Numbered from the stretch's first letter, positions 1 through 8,583 are shown. The stretch is 64,000 nt of DNA from Pseudomonas paralcaligenes (GCF_019655855.1 NZ_BPFX01000005.1:109013-173012); one strand, 5' to 3'. Notes: generated by a model not told the origin, from the sequence alone. A program made the numbers and translations.

Positions 1-24
1 GCCTGTTCCTACCGGGAGAAGGCC

Positions 25-582
25 ATGCAAGCCCTCGATCTGCTGCTCAACCGCGTTTCCGTCGGCCGCCTGCTGGCACCTGCGCCCGATGCGGCCCAGC
101 GCGAGCTGATGTTCCGCGCCGCCCTGCGTGCGCCCGACCACGGACAATTGCGCCCCTGGCGCTTCCTGACCGTGGAAGGCGAGGCGCGGGTGCGGCTCGG
201 CGAGCTGTACGCGGAGGCGCTGGCCGCCGATCCGGAGACCCGGCCCGAGGCGCTGGACAAGGCGCGCGCCATGCCCCTACGCGCGCCGCTGGTGGTGGTG
301 GTGATCGCACGCCTCAGCGAGCACCCCAAGGTGCCGCAGGAAGAGCAGGTGCTATCCGCCGGCTGCGCCGTCCACAGCCTGCTGCTGGCGGCCCAGGCGC
401 TGGGCTTCGGTGGCATCTGGCGCACCGGCGACCTGGCCCACCATCCTCATGTGCTGCACGGCCTGGGGCTGGCCGCCAACGAGAAGATCGTCGGCTTCCT
501 CTACCTCGGCAGCTTCGAGGGCGCGAGGCGTGTCCCGCCGGCCCTGGAGCCCGGCGATTTCGTCAGTGCCTGGCAGGGCTGA
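25..582 (+). CDS. Nitroreductase family protein (YdjA-like)
   Basis: Predicted FMN-dependent NAD(P)H oxidoreductase of the small nitroreductase class, 185 residues, about the length of E. coli YdjA. Visible hallmarks are the motif APDHGQLRPWRF at residues 36-47 and GFGGIWRTG at 127-135, which in YdjA-type enzymes form part of the flavin pocket; the hydrophobic stretch LVVVVIAR near residue 90 is a core strand. The physiological substrate of these enzymes is generally unknown. The ATG follows a GGAGAAGG ribosome site at about 12-19. The gene is alone on the plus strand and converges with the SMI1-like gene at 607. Confidence 0.88.
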   Translation: MQALDLLLNRVSVGRLLAPAPDAAQRELMFRAALRAPDHGQLRPWRFLTVEGEARVRLGELYAEALAADPETRPEALDKARAMPLRAPLVVVVIARLSEHPKVPQEEQVLSAGCAVHSLLLAAQALGFGGIWRTGDLAHHPHVLHGLGLAANEKIVGFLYLGSFEGARRVPPALEPGDFVSAWQG

Positions 583-606
583 AACGCCCGCGCGAGCGGC
601 AGACGC

Positions 607-1173
607 TCAAAGCTCGTCCAGCGGGGCGAGCAGGAATTCCTCTCGGTCTTCATCGATGCTGGCCGCCGCTGCCCGCAGGTATTCGGCGAAGCTCGGCGCG
701 ATCCAGCTCATCTTGTCGGGGTCGTGGACATAGGCGATCACCTGTCCCGCCTGCCCCCCGGGGCCGGGATGGTTGTCGATCAGCAGCACGATGTCGCCGT
801 AGAAGCTCGCGAACGGCAGCCAGCCCCGCTCCCACCAGTGGCCCGTCAAGCGTTCGTCCGTGCTGGCCGGGCCAGCCAGGTCCCACATGCGCTGGGCGCG
901 CGCCTGCATGCTGCGTGCCTGGTCGAGGGCCTGTGGCGGGGTGAGGAAATCCAGCGAGTCGATGAAGCCCGGGCGCTGGAAAAAAGGCTGCGGGCAGTCC
1001 GCACTGCTGCCCCGGGTCATGCGCCAGAGCGCGGCGAGGTCCGGCTCCACGGGGCCGAGTTCCCGCTGGAGGGCCGCCAGCTCCTGTTCCGAGGCCGGCG
1101 GCATGAGTTCGAACGGCAGTTCGAATGCCTCGTACACGGCGCGCAAGTGGGCGAGATACTGGTCGGGGCTCAT
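607..1173 (-). CDS. SMI1/KNR4 (SUKH)-type protein
   Basis: A 188-residue soluble protein with the look of the SMI1/KNR4 superfamily: an N-terminal PPASEQELAALQRELG segment (about 45-60), then a WxxxxG-type core with LPFASFYGDIVLLID, and a C-terminal SFAEYLRAAA helix. Family members are immunity proteins in toxin systems or unassigned housekeeping proteins. No toxin gene is adjacent; the gene follows the cpxA-like kinase by 9 nt on the same strand and is probably co-transcribed with it. Function is not assigned; the fold call is from pattern only. Confidence 0.68.
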   Translation of the reverse strand: MSPDQYLAHLRAVYEAFELPFELMPPASEQELAALQRELGPVEPDLAALWRMTRGSSADCPQPFFQRPGFIDSLDFLTPPQALDQARSMQARAQRMWDLAGPASTDERLTGHWWERGWLPFASFYGDIVLLIDNHPGPGGQAGQVIAYVHDPDKMSWIAPSFAEYLRAAAASIDEDREEFLLAPLDEL

Positions 1174-1182
1174 GAGGATGTC

Positions 1183-2508
1183 CTATTGGTCGGCCGCCAG
1201 TGGCAGCGCCAGGGTAGCGATGAAACCACCTTCTGGGTGATTGCCCAATAGCAGTTGCCCATCGTGACGCTCCGCGGCGCGGCGGGCGATGGCCAGCCCC
1301 AGGCCATGCCCGGGCGCCGCCTGGTTGGGGGCGCGGAAGAACGGCTCGCCCAGGTGCTCCAGCAGCTCCGGGGGGACGCCGGGGCCGTGGTCGCGGATGG
1401 CAATGCGCAACTGGTCGTCCTGCCGTTTCACGTCCACCTCGATGGGCCGGTCCGGCGGGGAGAAGCGCAGGGCGTTGCGCAGCAGGTTGTCCAGGGCGCG
1501 GGCGAGCATGTCCGGCCAACCCGAGAGCGCGAAGGGATGCTCGTCCATGTGGACCTGCAGCGTCTGCTCGGGCGCGGCCAGGGCGGTGTCGGCCTGCAAC
1601 TGGTCGAGCAACTGGCGCAGGTCGATCGGCCGTGCCGCGCCAGGGTCGGCGTCCAGGCGCGCCAGGGCGAGGATTTCGCCGATCAGGGCTTCCAGACGAT
1701 CGCATTCCTGGGACAGGCGCCCCCACAGCTGCTCGCGCTGGGACGGCTCGGCTCGTTCCGCCAATGCCAGCGCCACGCGCAGGCGCGCCAGCGGCGAGCG
1801 CAGTTCGTGGGAAACGTCGCGCAGCAGCTGGCGCTGGCTGCCGATCAGGTCCTGCAGGCGCGAGCCCATGCGGTTGAAGTCACGGGCCAGCAGGCCGAGC
1901 TCGTCGCCGCGCTTGGCGAGGCGTTCCAGGCTGTGCTGCTGGTAGGCGGTCTGCCCCAGGTCATGCACGGCGCCACGCAGGCGACCGAGCGGGCGGGTGA
2001 TGGAGAGCGTCAGCAGCACGCTGATGGCGGTCAGCACCACCAGGGCGATGCCGAAGGCGCTGAAGGGCCAGAACAGGCTGGCGCGATGCCACTCCATCAA
2101 TTCGGGATGGGGGATGCGGTAGATGAACAGGTAGGTCTCGCCGTTCGGGCTGATGTATTCCTCGGTCAGGCGCCGCCAGGGCAGGCGCTTGTCGTTGCGC
2201 TGGCGCGCCTCGTAGGCGGCGGCGCGGGCCGGGAAGGTGCCGCTCACCAGGTTCTGGCCGTTGTCGTCCAGCACCTGGGTATCGATGTGGAAACGCTTCT
2301 TGCGCTGCTCCAGGAAGCGCTGGGCGGCTTCGGCACCCTGTTCCTCGAATTTCTGTGACCAGCGCTCGGCGAGATTGTCCAGCGCGGGGTGGTGGGCCAG
2401 TACCCATGCGTCCTGGTTCAGGGCCCGGCTGAGCAGCAGGGACAAGCCCGATACCAGGGCGACGGCCAGCCAGAAGCTGGCGAAGATGCGCCAGAACATC
2501 GAACGCAT
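1183..2508 (-). CDS. cpxA: Envelope-stress sensor histidine kinase (CpxA-like)
   Basis: Inner-membrane sensor kinase of 441 residues. An N-terminal membrane segment (about 7-27) and a second one (about 147-170) bracket a periplasmic domain of about 120 residues. A HAMP linker follows, then the phosphoacceptor H-box DVSHELRSPL with His234, the N-box DNLLRNALRF, and the G-boxes DHGPGVP and GHGLGLAIA. Together with the response regulator at 3118 and the Spy/CpxP-like protein at 2570 it makes a Cpx-type module that in other gammaproteobacteria senses misfolded periplasmic or membrane proteins. It lies 61 nt downstream of the Spy-like gene. The Cpx assignment rests on this neighbourhood and general architecture; the partner could also be called RstB-like. 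Confidence 0.85.
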   Translation of the reverse strand: MRSMFWRIFASFWLAVALVSGLSLLLSRALNQDAWVLAHHPALDNLAERWSQKFEEQGAEAAQRFLEQRKKRFHIDTQVLDDNGQNLVSGTFPARAAAYEARQRNDKRLPWRRLTEEYISPNGETYLFIYRIPHPELMEWHRASLFWPFSAFGIALVVLTAISVLLTLSITRPLGRLRGAVHDLGQTAYQQHSLERLAKRGDELGLLARDFNRMGSRLQDLIGSQRQLLRDVSHELRSPLARLRVALALAERAEPSQREQLWGRLSQECDRLEALIGEILALARLDADPGAARPIDLRQLLDQLQADTALAAPEQTLQVHMDEHPFALSGWPDMLARALDNLLRNALRFSPPDRPIEVDVKRQDDQLRIAIRDHGPGVPPELLEHLGEPFFRAPNQAAPGHGLGLAIARRAAERHDGQLLLGNHPEGGFIATLALPLAADQ

Positions 2509-2569
2509 GGGGACTCCTCGATATAAAGAAGAACCCGGCGGTTGGCCGGGTCCGTGGGCAGGTCGGATA

Positions 2570-3013
2570 TTACTCGGCCTTCTTGGCTTTCTCCGCTTTC
2601 CAGGCCTCGAATTCCTGGCGCTCGGCCCGGCGCTTTTCCATCTCGGCCTTGTGCGCGTCGAAGGTCTTCTGCTGCTCGGGCGTCAGGATGGCGCGGATGG
2701 CCTTCTGGTGTTCCAGGCGGCTGTTCTCCAGCTCCTTCTTCATGGCGTCCTGCTCGGCCTTGGGCAGCTTGTCCAAGTACTTGCGGGTGATCTCGCGCGG
2801 CGCATCGCGCTGTTCGCGCATCAGCTTGCCGATCTGCTGGCGCTGTTCGGCGCTGAGGTCGAGGTCCTTGAAAGGACGCTTGCCGTGCTCGCGGTGTTCG
2901 CTGTGCATGCCTCTTTCACAGCCGCCGTGTTTGCCCGGAGCGCCGTCGGGCATGGCCAGGGCGATGGCCGGCAGGCTGGCAGCCAGCAGCAGGGCGGTAA
3001 GAGTCTTGCGCAT
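2570..3013 (-). CDS. Spy/CpxP-family periplasmic protein
   Basis: A 147-residue secreted protein with a clear signal peptide (KTLTALLLAASLPAIALA, about residues 3-20). The mature part is very charged and helical and carries the two LTxxQ-type motifs of the Spy/CpxP family: LSAEQRQQ near residue 54 and LTPEQQKTF near residue 112. Spy is an ATP-independent periplasmic chaperone and CpxP is the inhibitory sensor accessory of CpxA. Its position between cpxR-like and cpxA-like genes argues for the CpxP role, but the sequence cannot separate the two. Candidate CpxR half-sites lie in the 104-nt gap upstream. Confidence 0.85.
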   Translation of the reverse strand: MRKTLTALLLAASLPAIALAMPDGAPGKHGGCERGMHSEHREHGKRPFKDLDLSAEQRQQIGKLMREQRDAPREITRKYLDKLPKAEQDAMKKELENSRLEHQKAIRAILTPEQQKTFDAHKAEMEKRRAERQEFEAWKAEKAKKAE

Positions 3014-3093
3014 GGGTATCTCCTTCTCTGGGCCGGTGGATTACCGGATGAGCTCAGTCTAGGGAGGGCAAGGTCAGGCGCGGTCAGCGGAGG

Positions 3094-3109
3094 GTAAAGG
3101 CTGGGTAAA
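3094..3109 (-). promoter_or_regulatory. Candidate CpxR-type binding site
   Basis: Two GTAAA pentamers in direct repeat with an 11-nt start-to-start distance lie in the gap between the response-regulator stop and the Spy/CpxP-like start. The E. coli CpxR box is GTAAA-N(about 5)-GTAAA, so this is a plausible autoregulatory site for the spy-like/kinase unit. It rests on a short motif only. Confidence 0.4.
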
Positions 3110-3117
3110 GCCGGGGT

Positions 3118-3795
3118 TCAGGGGGCGTAGTAGTAGCCGCGGCTGCGCAGGGCCACGATGCGCGGGCGGCCGTCCGGGTGCGGGCCGAGCTTCTTGCGCA
3201 GGTTGCTGACGTGCATGTCCAGGCTGCGGTCGTACAGGGTCAGCTTGCGGCCCAGCGCCAGCCGGGCCAGGGTCTGCTTGTCCACCGGCTCGCCGGGTTG
3301 TTGCAGCAGGGCTTCGAGGATGCGGCCTTCGGACAGGGTCAGGCTGATCTCGTGCTCGCCGAGGCAGGCCACCCCGCGTTGCGGGCTGTAGCTGATGTCG
3401 CCCAGTTCCAGCCGCGACGGCGTGGCCACCGGCAGGCTGCGGCGCAGCACGGCGCGCAGGCGGGCGGTCAGTTCGCGGGGGTCGCAGGGCTTGGCCAGGT
3501 AGTCGTCGGCACCCAGCTCCAGCCCGAGGATGCGGTCCAGCGGTTCGCCGCGGGCCGAGAGCATCAGCACCGGCAGTTCGGCGTGGTCGCTGCGCAGTTG
3601 CTTGAGCAGTTCCAGGCCGCTGCCGTCGGGCAGCATCACGTCGAGGATCACCGCCGCCGGCGTCTGCTCGGCCAGCGCCGCGCGGGCGCTGACGCCGTCG
3701 TGGCTGGCGCGCACGGCGAAGCCTTCCTGGTGCAGCCAGCTGGCCAGCAGCTCGCAGAGTTCGCGATCGTCGTCGATCAGCAGCAGGTCGGTCAT
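3118..3795 (-). CDS. cpxR: OmpR-family response regulator (CpxR-like)
   Basis: A 225-residue two-component regulator. The receiver has the acidic pair DDD at 8-10, the phosphoacceptor Asp52 in LDVMLPDG and the conserved Lys in DYLAKP. The C-terminal winged helix ends with the recognition region RSLDMHVSNLRKKL and the RSRGYYYAP hairpin. The start chosen is the ATG at 3795, because it begins directly with MTDLLLIDDD as family members do and avoids overlap with the gene at 3810; a longer open frame to 3906 is non-family sequence. It most likely pairs with the kinase at 1183-2508. Confidence 0.88.
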   Translation of the reverse strand: MTDLLLIDDDRELCELLASWLHQEGFAVRASHDGVSARAALAEQTPAAVILDVMLPDGSGLELLKQLRSDHAELPVLMLSARGEPLDRILGLELGADDYLAKPCDPRELTARLRAVLRRSLPVATPSRLELGDISYSPQRGVACLGEHEISLTLSEGRILEALLQQPGEPVDKQTLARLALGRKLTLYDRSLDMHVSNLRKKLGPHPDGRPRIVALRSRGYYYAP

Positions 3796-3809
3796 GGCGG
3801 CGCTCACGT

Positions 3810-4211
3810 TCAGGCCCATTCGCTGCGGCGTCGGCCGCGTCCGGCGGCGCTCAGACGACCGACGATGAAGGCGATCAGGGCGGTGCCGGCGCCGATGGCG
3901 AACCACAGCTGCTGCTCGCTGAGCAGGCGCGGCGGCTGTTCGGCCTGGGCCTGCTTGAGCTGCAGCTTGAGGCGCTGGTTGTCCTGGCGCAGGCGGCCGA
4001 TCTGCGCGGTCTCGCGCTCGCCGGAGGCGGCCTGGGCTTCCACGAGCAGGCGCTGGCTCTCCGTCAGTTCCCGTTGCAGCGCGGCGATCTGTTCGGCGGC
4101 GTCGGTGGGGGTGGAAACTCCTGGCGCTGCCGGGAGTTGGGGTTCTTCGGCATGCAGCGCGGGCGCCGCGCAGAGAACGACGAGCAGCAGGTAGAACGTG
4201 CCTTGGCGCAT
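3810..4211 (-). CDS. Secreted coiled-coil protein with C-terminal membrane anchor
   Basis: A 133-residue protein of unknown function. It has an N-terminal signal peptide (FYLLLVVLCAAPALHA, about 6-21), a glutamine/glutamate-rich coiled coil (about 40-90), a single membrane helix (LWFAIGAGTALIAFIVGRL, about 101-119) and a basic cytoplasmic tail (GRGRRR). This resembles the coiled-coil-plus-anchor half of the YgiM/TIGR04211 family but without the SH3 domain. It ends 14 nt upstream of the response-regulator start on the same strand, suggesting co-transcription and a possible envelope-stress link. Confidence 0.65.
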   Translation of the reverse strand: MRQGTFYLLLVVLCAAPALHAEEPQLPAAPGVSTPTDAAEQIAALQRELTESQRLLVEAQAASGERETAQIGRLRQDNQRLKLQLKQAQAEQPPRLLSEQQLWFAIGAGTALIAFIVGRLSAAGRGRRRSEWA

Positions 4212-4263
4212 GGGGAACTCCGGTTTCCGAAAGGTGCGAATGGACCCGCGTCGGCTCGTTGGA

Positions 4264-4563
4264 TCAGGGCAGTACCCGCTTGAACGGCTTGACCACCACG
4301 CTGGCGTAGACGCCGGCGGCGCGGTAGGGGTCGGCGTCGGCCCAGCTCTGCGCCGCGCCCAGCGATTCGAACTCGGCGACGATCAGGCTGCCGGAGAAGC
4401 CGGCCGGGCCGGGATCGTTGCTGTCCACCGCCGGGTGGGGGCCGGCCAGCACCAGGCGGCCCTCGGCCTTCAGCTGCTCCAGGCGCGCCAGGTGGGCCGG
4501 ACGGCTGGCCAGGCGTTTTTCCAGGGACTCGGGGGCATCGCTGGCAATGATGGCGTAGAGCAT
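4264..4563 (-). CDS. YciI family protein
   Basis: A 99-residue YciI/YCII-domain protein with a ferredoxin-like alpha/beta fold. Visible family features are the start MLYAIIASD, the [11 protein letters not shown] helix with its conserved His, the LVLAGP strand-turn and the DPYRAAGVY segment near the C terminus that carries the conserved Asp-Pro-Tyr. The family fold is clear; the biochemical role in bacteria is largely unassigned. The ATG at 4563 was chosen because it gives the canonical length; the extra upstream residues overlap yciB. It follows yciB with a 1-nt gap, so the two are presumably one unit. Confidence 0.88.
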   Translation of the reverse strand: MLYAIIASDAPESLEKRLASRPAHLARLEQLKAEGRLVLAGPHPAVDSNDPGPAGFSGSLIVAEFESLGAAQSWADADPYRAAGVYASVVVKPFKRVLP

Positions 4564-4564
4564 G

Positions 4565-5155
4565 TCAGTCCTTGCTTTGCTGCGGGGTTTCGTCATGGAT
4601 ATGGCGGGCCAGGTAGATGCCCTGGGCGATCAGGAAAATCACCGTCATGCCGAGGCTGCCGAAAACTTTGAAGTCGACCCAGATGTCATGAAAGGTGAAG
4701 GCCACGAACAGGTTGGCGCAGCCGCTGAAGACGAAGAAGGCGATCCAGGCCAGGTTGAGGCGGGTCCAGACCTGCTGCGGCAGGCTCACGGCGTGGCCCA
4801 TGATGCGCTGGATCAGCACCTTGTCACCGATGAAGTGGCTGCCGGCGAAGCCGAGGGCGAACAGCCAGTTGACCACCGGCGCCTTCCACTTGAGGAAGGT
4901 CTCGCTGTGGAAGGCCAGCGTCAGGCTGCCGAACACCAGGCAGGCCAGCAGGGTCAGCCACTGGCTCTTTTCCAGTTTGCGCTGGAGGACGAACAGGGCG
5001 CCGTAGACCAGCAGGGAGCTGATGATCAGCACCGCCGTGGCGCTGAAGATGCCGCCCAGCTCGACGCTGTGGCCGGCCAGTTCGACGGTGCGGGGATCGA
5101 GCTTGTAGACGATGAAGAAGAGGATGAGCGGGATGAAATCGATGAATTGTTTCAC
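4565..5155 (-). CDS. yciB: Inner-membrane protein YciB (IspZ)
   Basis: Integral inner-membrane protein of the YciB/IspZ family, linked to cell-envelope synthesis and septation through interactions with elongation and division proteins. Five or more hydrophobic helices are visible, starting with [16 protein letters not shown], and the family motifs KPTF-like [12 protein letters not shown] and [13 protein letters not shown] are present. A GTG at 5155 gives the canonical start (V/M)KQFIDFIPL and 196 residues; an in-frame upstream ATG at 5194 would add 13 residues that do not look like the family. Divergent from yciV at 5221, so the 65-nt gap holds both promoters. Confidence 0.9.
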   Translation of the reverse strand: MKQFIDFIPLILFFIVYKLDPRTVELAGHSVELGGIFSATAVLIISSLLVYGALFVLQRKLEKSQWLTLLACLVFGSLTLAFHSETFLKWKAPVVNWLFALGFAGSHFIGDKVLIQRIMGHAVSLPQQVWTRLNLAWIAFFVFSGCANLFVAFTFHDIWVDFKVFGSLGMTVIFLIAQGIYLARHIHDETPQQSKD

Positions 5156-5220
5156 GGCGGCAGCCAGAAGCGGGATGTGGCGGCATAATAACAAACAACC
5201 TCATTAACGAAAGACGCCGC

Positions 5221-6081
5221 ATGAAGGTCGACCTGCACTGCCACAGCACCGCCTCGGACGGCGTACTCGCGCCGTCCGTGCTGGTCGAGCGCGCCCACGC
5301 CCGGGGCGTCGAGGTGCTGGCGCTGACCGACCACGACACCCTCGAGGGGCTGGCCGAGGCGCGACGTACGGCGGACGGGCTGGGCCTGCGCCTGATCAAC
5401 GGCATCGAGTTGTCCTGCACCTGGGGCGGGGCGACCATCCATGTGCTCGGCTACGACTTCGCCGCCGACGCGCCGGCCCTGCGCCGGACCATCGAGGACC
5501 TGCACCAGGGCCGCTGGCTGCGCGCCGAGGAAATCTCCCGCCGGCTGGCCGCCAAGGGCATGTCCGGCGCCCTCGAAGGCGCCCGCGAGGTGCAGCAGGG
5601 CCTGGGCGACAGCGGCAACGCGCCGGCACGGCCGCACTTCGCCGAATTTCTGGTGCGCGCCGGCCATGTGCGCGACCACGCCGAGGCGTTCCGCAAGTGG
5701 CTGGGCTCGGGCAAGCTGGGCGACGTGAAGCAGCACTGGCCGAGCCTGGAGCAGACGGTCGGCACGCTCGCGGACTCGGGCGCCTGGATCAGCCTGGCGC
5801 ACCCCTGGCAGTACGACTTCACCCGCAGCAAGCGGCGCCGCCTGGTGGCCGACTTCATCGCCGCCGGCGGCCACGCGCTGGAGGTGGTCAACGGCCTGCA
5901 GCCGGCCGAGCAGGTCGGCGGGCTGGCCATCCTGGCCCGCGAATTCGGCATGCTGGCCTCCGTCGGCAGCGATTTCCACGCCCCTGGCGACTGGTCGGAG
6001 CTCGGCATGTACCGTCCGCTGCCGGAAGACCTGTCTCCTCTATGGGAGCGCTTCGATCATGCACGCGCTGTTACCGCCTGA
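5221..6081 (+). CDS. yciV: PHP-domain exonuclease / nucleotide phosphatase (YciV, RNase AM type)
   Basis: A 286-residue PHP-family metal-dependent phosphoesterase. The metal-binding motif DLHCHSTASDG (about 3-13), TDHDT (about 36-40), the Glu in NGIELS and the late SVGSDFH motif are all present. E. coli YciV hydrolyses 3',5'-nucleoside bisphosphates and acts as the 5'-3' exonuclease RNase AM in rRNA 5' maturation. The gene order yciV-yciO is the same as in enterobacteria. Its stop at 6081 lies 13 nt before the yciO start, indicating co-transcription. Confidence 0.9.
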   Translation: MKVDLHCHSTASDGVLAPSVLVERAHARGVEVLALTDHDTLEGLAEARRTADGLGLRLINGIELSCTWGGATIHVLGYDFAADAPALRRTIEDLHQGRWLRAEEISRRLAAKGMSGALEGAREVQQGLGDSGNAPARPHFAEFLVRAGHVRDHAEAFRKWLGSGKLGDVKQHWPSLEQTVGTLADSGAWISLAHPWQYDFTRSKRRRLVADFIAAGGHALEVVNGLQPAEQVGGLAILAREFGMLASVGSDFHAPGDWSELGMYRPLPEDLSPLWERFDHARAVTA

Positions 6082-6094
6082 GCAGGGAGAGTTC

Positions 6095-6727
6095 ATGAGC
6101 CAGTTCTTCCAGGTCCACCCGGAAAACCCGCAACCGCGCCTGATCAAGCAGGCGGTGGAAATCCTCCGCGGCGGCGGGGTGATCGTGTACCCGACCGATT
6201 CCTCCTATGCCATCGGCTGCCTGATCGGCGACAAGGGCGCGGTGGAGCGCATCCGCCGCTTGCGCCAGTTGGACGACAAGCACAACTTCACCCTGGTGTG
6301 CAGCGACCTGTCGCAGATCGGCCTGTTCGCCAAGGTCGACACCGGCGCCTTCCGCATGCTCAAGGCCCACACGCCCGGGCCCTATACCTTCATCCTCAAC
6401 GCCACCCGCGAGGTGCCGCGCATGCTGCTGCACCCCAAGCGCCGCACCATCGGCCTGCGGGTGCCGGCCCATCCCATTGCGCTGGCCCTGGCCGAGCAGC
6501 TCGGCGAGCCACTGATGAGCGTGAGCCTGATCCTGCCGGGCGAAGAGCTGCCGATGAGCGATCCCTACGAGATGCGCCAGATTCTCGAACATCAGGTCGA
6601 CCTGGTGATCGACGGCGGCTACGGCGGCCTGGAAGCCTCCACCGTGGTCAACCTGGCCGATGGCGAGCCCGAGGTATTCCGCGTCGGCTGTGGCGACCCG
6701 ACGCCGTTCCAGAAGGATGAGGCGTGA
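6095..6727 (+). CDS. yciO: YciO, YrdC/Sua5-fold protein
   Basis: A 210-residue member of the YrdC/Sua5 superfamily. The beginning MSQFFQVHPENPQPR and the signature GGGVIVYPTDSSYAIGC match the YciO branch rather than TsaC (YrdC), which is shorter and makes threonylcarbamoyl-AMP for tRNA t6A. YciO shares the fold, but its contribution to t6A in vivo is doubtful. The ATG at 6095 follows GCAGGGAGAG and gives the family start; an earlier in-frame ATG at 6059 overlaps yciV. The stop overlaps the scpA start (GTGA at 6724-6727). Confidence 0.9.
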   Translation: MSQFFQVHPENPQPRLIKQAVEILRGGGVIVYPTDSSYAIGCLIGDKGAVERIRRLRQLDDKHNFTLVCSDLSQIGLFAKVDTGAFRMLKAHTPGPYTFILNATREVPRMLLHPKRRTIGLRVPAHPIALALAEQLGEPLMSVSLILPGEELPMSDPYEMRQILEHQVDLVIDGGYGGLEASTVVNLADGEPEVFRVGCGDPTPFQKDEA

Positions 6728-7536
6728 GCGAGCAGGTCGACAGCCAGGCGAACGCCCAGCAGGAGCTGCCGTTCGCCCTCGTCTACGGCCAGGCCGTCAC
6801 CGAGCTGCCGCTGGACCTGTACATCCCGCCGGACGCCCTGGAGGTCTTCCTCGAAGCCTTCGAAGGCCCGCTGGACCTGCTGCTGTACCTGATCCGCAAG
6901 CAGAACATCGACATCCTCGATATCCCGGTGGCCGAGATCACCAAGCAGTACATGGGCTATGTCGAGCTGATGAAGTCGGTGCGCCTGGAGCTGGCCGCCG
7001 AGTACCTGGTGATGGCCGCCATGCTGGCCGAGATCAAGTCGCGCATGCTCCTGCCGCGTTCGTCCGAGATCGAGGAAGAGGAAGACGACCCGCGCGCCGA
7101 GCTGATCCGCCGCCTGCAGGAGTACGAGCGCTACAAGGCCGCCGCCGAGGGCCTGGACGAGTTGCCGCGGGTCGGCCGCGACATCAGCGTGCCGCGCCTC
7201 GACGCCCCCGAGGCACGGGCGCGCAAGCTGCTGCCGGACGTCAGCCTGGAAGAGGTGCTGCTGTCCATGGCCGAGGTGCTGCGCCGCGCCGACATGTTCG
7301 AGAGCCACCAGGTGACCCGCGAGGCCTTGTCCACCCGCGAGCGCATGAGCGAGGTGCTGGAGAAGCTCAAGGGCGCCGGTTTCGTGCCGTTCGTCGCGCT
7401 GTTCGCCGCGGAGGAAGGGCGCCTGGGCGTGGTGGTCACCTTCATGGCGGTGCTCGAACTGATCAAGGAACAACTGGTGGAACTGGTGCAGAATGAGCCC
7501 TTCGCACCCATCCACGTCCGCGCCCGAGCCGAATAG
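6724..7536 (+). CDS. scpA: Segregation and condensation protein A
   Basis: Kleisin subunit ScpA (270 residues), which with ScpB and SMC bridges newly replicated DNA. The kleisin N-terminal signature FEGPLDLLLYLIRKQNIDILDIP (about 47-70) and the middle segment EYLVMAAMLAEIKSRMLLP are very typical. The start is a GTG overlapping the yciO stop by 4 nt, so translation is probably coupled. scpB follows with no gap. Confidence 0.93.
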   Translation: MSEQVDSQANAQQELPFALVYGQAVTELPLDLYIPPDALEVFLEAFEGPLDLLLYLIRKQNIDILDIPVAEITKQYMGYVELMKSVRLELAAEYLVMAAMLAEIKSRMLLPRSSEIEEEEDDPRAELIRRLQEYERYKAAAEGLDELPRVGRDISVPRLDAPEARARKLLPDVSLEEVLLSMAEVLRRADMFESHQVTREALSTRERMSEVLEKLKGAGFVPFVALFAAEEGRLGVVVTFMAVLELIKEQLVELVQNEPFAPIHVRARAE

Positions 7537-8319
7537 ATGAACCTGAACGACCCCAAGGAACTCGCTTCCCTGCTGGAAGCCTGGCTGCTGGCCCAGGGCC
7601 GGCCGCTGTCGCTGGAGCGCCTTGGCGAGCTGTTCGAAGAGGGCGAGCGGCCGGAGCCCGCGCAGATCCGCGAGGCGCTGGACGTGCTGCGCAATTCCTG
7701 CGAGGGGCGGGCCTTCGAACTGAAGGAAGTGGCCTCCGGCTACCGCCTGCAGGTGCGCGATAAGTTTGCCCCCTGGGTCGGCCGCCTGTGGGAGGAGCGC
7801 CCGCAGCGCTATTCCCGCGCGATGCTCGAGACCCTGGCGCTGATTGCCTACCGCCAGCCGATCACCCGCGGCGAGATCGAGGACATCCGCGGGGTGGCGG
7901 TCAACAGCCAGATCGTCAAGACCCTGCAGGAGCGCGACTGGATCCGCGTGGTCGGTTACCGCGACGTGCCGGGCAAGCCGGCCATGCTCGCCACCACCCG
8001 CGCCTTCCTCGACTACTTCAACCTGAAGAGCCTGGAAGAACTGCCGCCGCTGGCCGTCCTGCGCGAACTGGAACCCGAGCCTGTGCTGGCGCTGGATGAC
8101 GACATGCCGGTGCCGGCTGCGCTGCAGGCCAGGGTGGATGCCGAGGGGGAAGAGCAGGAGGCGGCCGAGCCGCGCGAGGAAACCAGTTTCCGCAGCCTGC
8201 TGGTCGAACTGGACCAGATGGAACAGGGCCTGAAGATCGACTTCGACGACCTGCCGCGGACCGAGGAGCAGGAAGAGGGCCAGGGCGAGACGCTGGATGC
8301 CGGCGACTCCCTGCATTGA
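7537..8319 (+). CDS. scpB: Segregation and condensation protein B
   Basis: Winged-helix protein ScpB (260 residues), partner of ScpA in the SMC-ScpAB complex. The two winged helices are visible, with LARSEARLLxAQGRPLSLERLGEL-type first helix (LLAQGRPLSLERLG, about 18-31) and the strongly conserved segment LETLALIAYRQPITRGEIEDIRGV (about 93-116). The C terminus from about residue 185 is an acidic, low-complexity tail longer than in Bacillus. The ATG abuts the scpA stop codon directly. Confidence 0.92.
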   Translation: MNLNDPKELASLLEAWLLAQGRPLSLERLGELFEEGERPEPAQIREALDVLRNSCEGRAFELKEVASGYRLQVRDKFAPWVGRLWEERPQRYSRAMLETLALIAYRQPITRGEIEDIRGVAVNSQIVKTLQERDWIRVVGYRDVPGKPAMLATTRAFLDYFNLKSLEELPPLAVLRELEPEPVLALDDDMPVPAALQARVDAEGEEQEAAEPREETSFRSLLVELDQMEQGLKIDFDDLPRTEEQEEGQGETLDAGDSLH

Positions 8320-8397
8320 CCGGATTGAGACTTTCAATCCCGGCCCGACTTCGTTCCGTCCTATGCTGGCGACGCCTTTTCCCGACAGGTTGGCGCC

Positions 8398-8583
8398 ATG
8401 AGCAAGAGTCCCTGCATCAAGGTCTGCGAGTTCGACGACGACATCTGCGTCGGCTGCGGCCGCAGCAAGCGCGAGATCAAGGCCTGGAAGAAGCTCGACA
8501 AGGCCGAGCGCTTCGCCCTGCTGGCCGAGGCCGACCTGCGCCTGCTGGCCTTCGAGGCCACCGGCCGGCGCAAGAGCCGCTGA
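8398..8583 (+). CDS. DUF1289 small cysteine-motif protein
   Basis: A 61-residue protein of the DUF1289 family. The four cysteines in SPCIKVCEFDDDICVGCGRS (residues 4-23) form a likely metal or iron-sulfur site, followed by the typical KREIKAWKKLDKAER helix. The family is widespread in proteobacteria; no reaction is established. It lies 78 nt after scpB and about 90 nt before rluB on the same strand. Confidence 0.82.
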   Translation: MSKSPCIKVCEFDDDICVGCGRSKREIKAWKKLDKAERFALLAEADLRLLAFEATGRRKSR

